A stretch of DNA of 42,525 nucleotides. It comes from Syntrophorhabdaceae bacterium (GTDB lineage: Bacteria; Desulfobacterota; Syntrophorhabdia; Syntrophorhabdales; Syntrophorhabdaceae). The stretch lies in contig JAQTNJ010000006.1 in NCBI GenBank assembly GCA_028713955.1, forward strand, positions 311 to 42,835. The letters are read 5' to 3'. How positions within the stretch are numbered: the stretch's first letter is position 1; every line of letters starts with the position of its first letter. The notes under the pieces were generated by a model. It did not search any database. It had not been told where the DNA came from and saw only the letters and a program-made list of their open reading frames with translations. Below, one piece after another: positions 41,001 to 42,525 of this stretch. Both the position numbers and the translations under genes were made by a program.

Positions 41001-41488
41001 CATTAGAGAGGATCACGAGCATCGTCATTCTTTCTCATCCGCAGAAGGAAGCTCCTGATGTACGCAGCCTGAGACCCGACCCTGAGACAGAGGCGACGGC
41101 AATGCGTGTAGTGATGGAACATGAGGGTAACCTTGGCCGCCAGGTCTTTGATGTCCACGAGAAGAACCTCGGCTATGATATAACAAGCCTCGACATCAAT
41201 TCCGGTGAGCTCCGCCTGATTGAGGTCAAAGGAATCGGGGGTTCGACGGGAAGCGTTTTGCTTACACCAAATGAGCGCCGCGTTGCCGAAGACCGCAGGG
41301 ACTGCTATTGGCTCTATGTTGTCACTGACTGCAAGAATGAACCAAAGCTCCAGGAGCCAATAAAAGACCCGGCACGACTTGAATGGCACGAGGTCGTTAA
41401 AGTAGCCCATTACACGCTTTCGGTAAATGCTTTAACCCAGCCTATGAAAGTTCATGAACCCGCAAATCCTTATGGGGGAAATTCGTGA
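38054..41488 (+). CDS. SNF2-type helicase with DUF3883-like C-terminus (DrmD-like)
   Basis: The product is 1144 residues from ATG at 38054. Walker A is ADDAGAGKT (127-135) and the DEAH box is IVDEAHRMSA (226-235). The second RecA-like half shows LIFTEFKDTLEYL, EAAGEGINLQ and QRMGRIHRYGQ. Coiled coils lie on either side of position 900. The C-terminus ends in LIEVKGIGGSTGSVLLTPNE and WLYVV, a DUF3883-type nuclease-fold domain. This architecture is shared by the DISARM helicase DrmD and relatives, which act in anti-phage defence. No other DISARM gene is visible here, though the right edge is cut. The overlap with the glycosylase gene is unusual. Confidence 0.85.
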   Translation: MKDDRALSVGQIIVGPFFNEQMRIETVSCDGSGRWTLGLVGKDSERFRRVTLTENELASITIIQQGFTYDGDGELLRLGLQAYSLGIAYEFDPYFGLSISRVDPLPHQLEAVYDFLLKLARVRFLLADDAGAGKTIMAGLLIRELKLRGLAERIIIVCPANLAFQWQRELKEKFDEQFVVMRGQDIRDQFGMNQWMEQKRVITSLDLAKRTEILPGLRQVPWDLAIVDEAHRMSASDETHKTARYRLGELLRDTSDHILLLTATPHKGDPINFSLFLQLLDEDAYADVRSIREAMERRRAPFYLRRTKEAMVYFPEPQPDGSWIAEKIFTKRIPHTVDFAIDGLEFDLYRDITRFVKQQSAKAAARGEDPRARAIGFLMSLYQRRLASSTYAMRHSLENRIRRLEEGLKRAQELIKQAPPDLPTEEELEEMEEAERDRLEQILEAITLAGNEEQVREEIDELKALARQAKEVEESGTESKLSRLKDLLQSEGFYDDKEKRLLIFTEFKDTLEYLVNCITSLGFRVGFIHGGMKSGSRNDPGTRLFVEQQFKDGDIQVLVATEAAGEGINLQCCNILFNYDIPWNPNRLEQRMGRIHRYGQRKNCLIFNFVATNTIEGRVLQRLLEKLQEIRDALDDDAVFNVVGEILPSARIEGVLREYYAGQLGDADLEERLLKNVNEQQFREICRNALEGLATKKLNLAMLIERRAKAQERRVVPETIARFMKEAAKHAHLSIKEVPRLPHTFEPGRTPHTLKQYEGREDWKLPSLANKYPKCSTDRTIAEEHNLEWITPGHPLFEALRHHAGETAMESINAGACFYSLQHDEPARIDFYRARVVDGLGQAIHERLFAVEIGENREPILRGPDMLGNLIPAKVTETVPPVAAFPEVYDWVNENAFTPFLEEVRNERVAEIDRIAEHIEISLTELIQKADEEIGNAAMEIERKAQGAEGRFAMAEERHARLLARREKRRDELQRQRSLTLQALERITSIVILSHPQKEAPDVRSLRPDPETEATAMRVVMEHEGNLGRQVFDVHEKNLGYDITSLDINSGELRLIEVKGIGGSTGSVLLTPNERRVAEDRRDCYWLYVVTDCKNEPKLQEPIKDPARLEWHEVVKVAHYTLSVNALTQPMKVHEPANPYGGNS

Positions 41489-41500
41489 GAAAAATTTCTA

Positions 41501-41529
41501 TTGACTCGGCAAATATGAGGGACTATAAT
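41501..41529 (+). promoter_or_regulatory. strong sigma-70-type promoter
   Basis: TTGACT (41501-41506), a 17-bp spacer and TATAAT (41524-41529) form a near-consensus promoter 13 bp after the helicase stop. It drives the NYN gene and the hairpin leader before it. Confidence 0.85.
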
Positions 41530-41535
41530 ATCACT

Positions 41536-41603
41536 AAGTTTGAATTAAGTATCTGCTCCCCGTTCGACACGCCGAAAGGACTCGAGCGGGGTTATTTATT
41601 TTA
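41536..41603 (+). ncRNA. candidate short leader RNA or small RNA ending in a terminator-like hairpin
   Basis: A transcript from the promoter at 41501 would start near 41536. The hairpin CCCCGTTCGA (41558-41567) pairs with TCGAGCGGGG (41582-41591), ten pairs including one G-T, with a 14-base loop, followed by TTATTTATTTT. It could end a roughly 65-nt RNA or act as an attenuator. The NYN start codon comes directly after. Confidence 0.45.
41558..41603 (+). terminator. hairpin with U-rich tail before the NYN gene
   Basis: The hairpin has 10-bp arms, then T-rich DNA (41592-41602). It looks like an intrinsic terminator or attenuator, although T residues are interrupted by two As. It may separate the helicase operon and leader from the NYN gene. 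Confidence 0.5.
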
Positions 41604-41612
41604 GGGGGGATG

Positions 41613-42242
41613 ATGCCGTTACAACCAAGTGTTCTTCGAACTATTTCGTTTATTGATGGCCAAAATCTTTTTTATGCTGTCAAAGAGGCATTTGGTTATT
41701 CTTTTCCAAATTATGACCCGCTTCTCTTGTCAAAAGCCGTTTGTAATCAATTAAACTGCACCTTACATGATGTCTACTTTTACACCGGCGTCCCGGATCC
41801 CCAAGATGACGCATTTTGGAATCATTTCTGGGCTGCTAAGCTCGCGCAAATGGGACGTACAGGGGTAAAGGTATATTCCAGGCCATTAAGATACCGAAAC
41901 CAGACGGTGCGCCTATCGGACAGGTCTCCCTATACATTTCTTGTTGGCCAGGAAAAGGGCGTAGACGTTAGACTGGCACTTGACGTTGTGAGACTGGCTC
42001 GGAAAAATCTCTATGACATATGCGTAATATTTAGTCAGGATCAGGACTTAACGGAAGCCGTGGATGAAGTTAAACGGATAGCAGCCGAAACTGACAGATG
42101 GATTAAGGTCATATGCGCCTTTCCATACAGCCCTGCATCTAAGAATAAACGGGGGATTGATAAAACAGACTGGGTAAAGATAAATCGAACCGCATACGAC
42201 CAGTGTATTGATAGGAGAGATTATCGACCGAAAACAGCTTGA
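41613..42242 (+). CDS. NYN-domain (PIN-like) RNase protein
   Basis: The product is 209 residues if started at the second of two adjacent ATGs (41613), the better spaced from the GGGGGG site. Motifs of the NYN nuclease fold are visible: SFIDGQNLFY near residues 11-20, KGVDVRLALDVVRLA, then VIFSQDQDLTEAVDEV. These supply the acidic residues that bind metal in NYN/LabA-like RNases. Such proteins often accompany restriction or defence genes. It lies 125 bp beyond the helicase gene with its own promoter and leader hairpin. Confidence 0.85.
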   Translation: MPLQPSVLRTISFIDGQNLFYAVKEAFGYSFPNYDPLLLSKAVCNQLNCTLHDVYFYTGVPDPQDDAFWNHFWAAKLAQMGRTGVKVYSRPLRYRNQTVRLSDRSPYTFLVGQEKGVDVRLALDVVRLARKNLYDICVIFSQDQDLTEAVDEVKRIAAETDRWIKVICAFPYSPASKNKRGIDKTDWVKINRTAYDQCIDRRDYRPKTA

Positions 42243-42336
42243 AAGCTGTTAGAAAAAGAGAGTAATAACGTTAGAGGAAGGTAAACAAGAAAGTAACGAT
42301 TACAGAAGACTAATTCCAACTTGAGTAGGAATAGCA

Positions 42337-42420
42337 ATGCCGTGGGATGACAATTTACTACCTGAGCAAAGAATAGCCGCCGCTCACAGTGGAAATCACC
42401 CTCTGTGCCAATATAAGTGA
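42337..42420 (+). pseudogene. short remnant resembling a UvrD-type helicase N-terminus
   Basis: An ATG at 42337 opens 27 codons reading MPWDDNLLPEQRIAAAHSGN and a few more before TGA. The NLLPEQRIAAAHSG pattern is like the start of UvrD/Rep-type helicases (the Q motif region), where a Walker A would follow, but the frame stops first. A degraded helicase gene is plausible; the piece is too short for certainty. Confidence 0.35.
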
Positions 42421-42471
42421 GACACTTTCTACCCAATAGTTTAGACTCTAAGGGCGGGAAGGAGAAAGCAA

Positions 42472-42525
42472 ATGAAAGATAAAGATTCAATGACAGCAGA
42501 ACTCAGGAAATCAGATATCAGAGCA
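42472..42525 (+). CDS. start of a gene cut by the right edge
   Basis: The ATG at 42472 has AAGGAG seven or so bases upstream, and 18 codons (MKDKDSMTAELRKSDIRA) are seen. The sequence is too short to assign a family. If the cluster is DISARM-like, a methylase could be expected here, but nothing seen supports that. Confidence 0.5.
   Translation, partial: MKDKDSMTAELRKSDIRA

Overview
The window looks like part of a conjugative plasmid or integrative conjugative element from a Gram-negative environmental bacterium. The support is F-type mating-pair genes (traH, traG), secretory signal peptides, a long RHS/YD-repeat protein and strong AAGGAGG ribosome binding sites. A Desulfobacterota- or Nitrospirota-like host would fit, but that is inference; nothing here fixes the taxonomy.

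From left to right: (1) 1-7183, minus strand: an edge fragment of a second RHS gene, a small zinc-ribbon membrane protein that may be an immunity protein, and a 2220-residue secreted RHS protein. (2) 7449-23251: an integron gene-cassette array of about 15.8 kb. All cassette genes lie on the minus strand, and 12 intact attC-like sites plus one split by an insertion sequence follow their 3' ends. An IS1182-type element interrupts one attC and an IS91-type element sits between two others. Cassette products include a GNAT acetyltransferase, an exported deaminase, a DUF2971 protein, two HEPN-like proteins, four membrane-anchored unknowns, a CBASS-like CD-NTase plus SLATT pair, a protein joining an Hsp70 substrate-binding domain to a nucleoside-deoxyribosyltransferase/TIR-like domain, and an HNH nuclease. 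(3) 23245-23640: a candidate attI, a candidate cassette promoter and the divergent, broken N-terminus of an integron integrase. (4) 23640-25090: about 1.45 kb with no convincing gene. (5) 25000-36036: segregation genes (ParR-like, ParM-like, possible parC iterons), accessory genes (GGCT-like, PH-domain, PIN) and the traH-traG operon with a small downstream gene. (6) 36169-37230: operator-like repeats, then a decayed PIN toxin-antitoxin module between direct repeats. (7) 37524-42525, plus strand: a uracil/hypoxanthine-DNA glycosylase overlapping an SNF2-type helicase with a DUF3883-like end, then a NYN-domain protein behind a strong promoter and hairpin, a possible helicase remnant, and the start of another gene.

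Many genes resemble anti-phage or conflict proteins. The integron array works as a store of mostly defence-like cassettes whose own integrase now appears dead, sitting beside plasmid transfer and segregation genes. The strongest candidates for something undescribed are the Hsp70-substrate-domain fusion (20671-21945), the single-cassette CD-NTase/SLATT pair (16842-18282), and the glycosylase-helicase-NYN cluster with its leader hairpin (37524-42242). All functions are inferred from sequence patterns read by eye; no database search was run.
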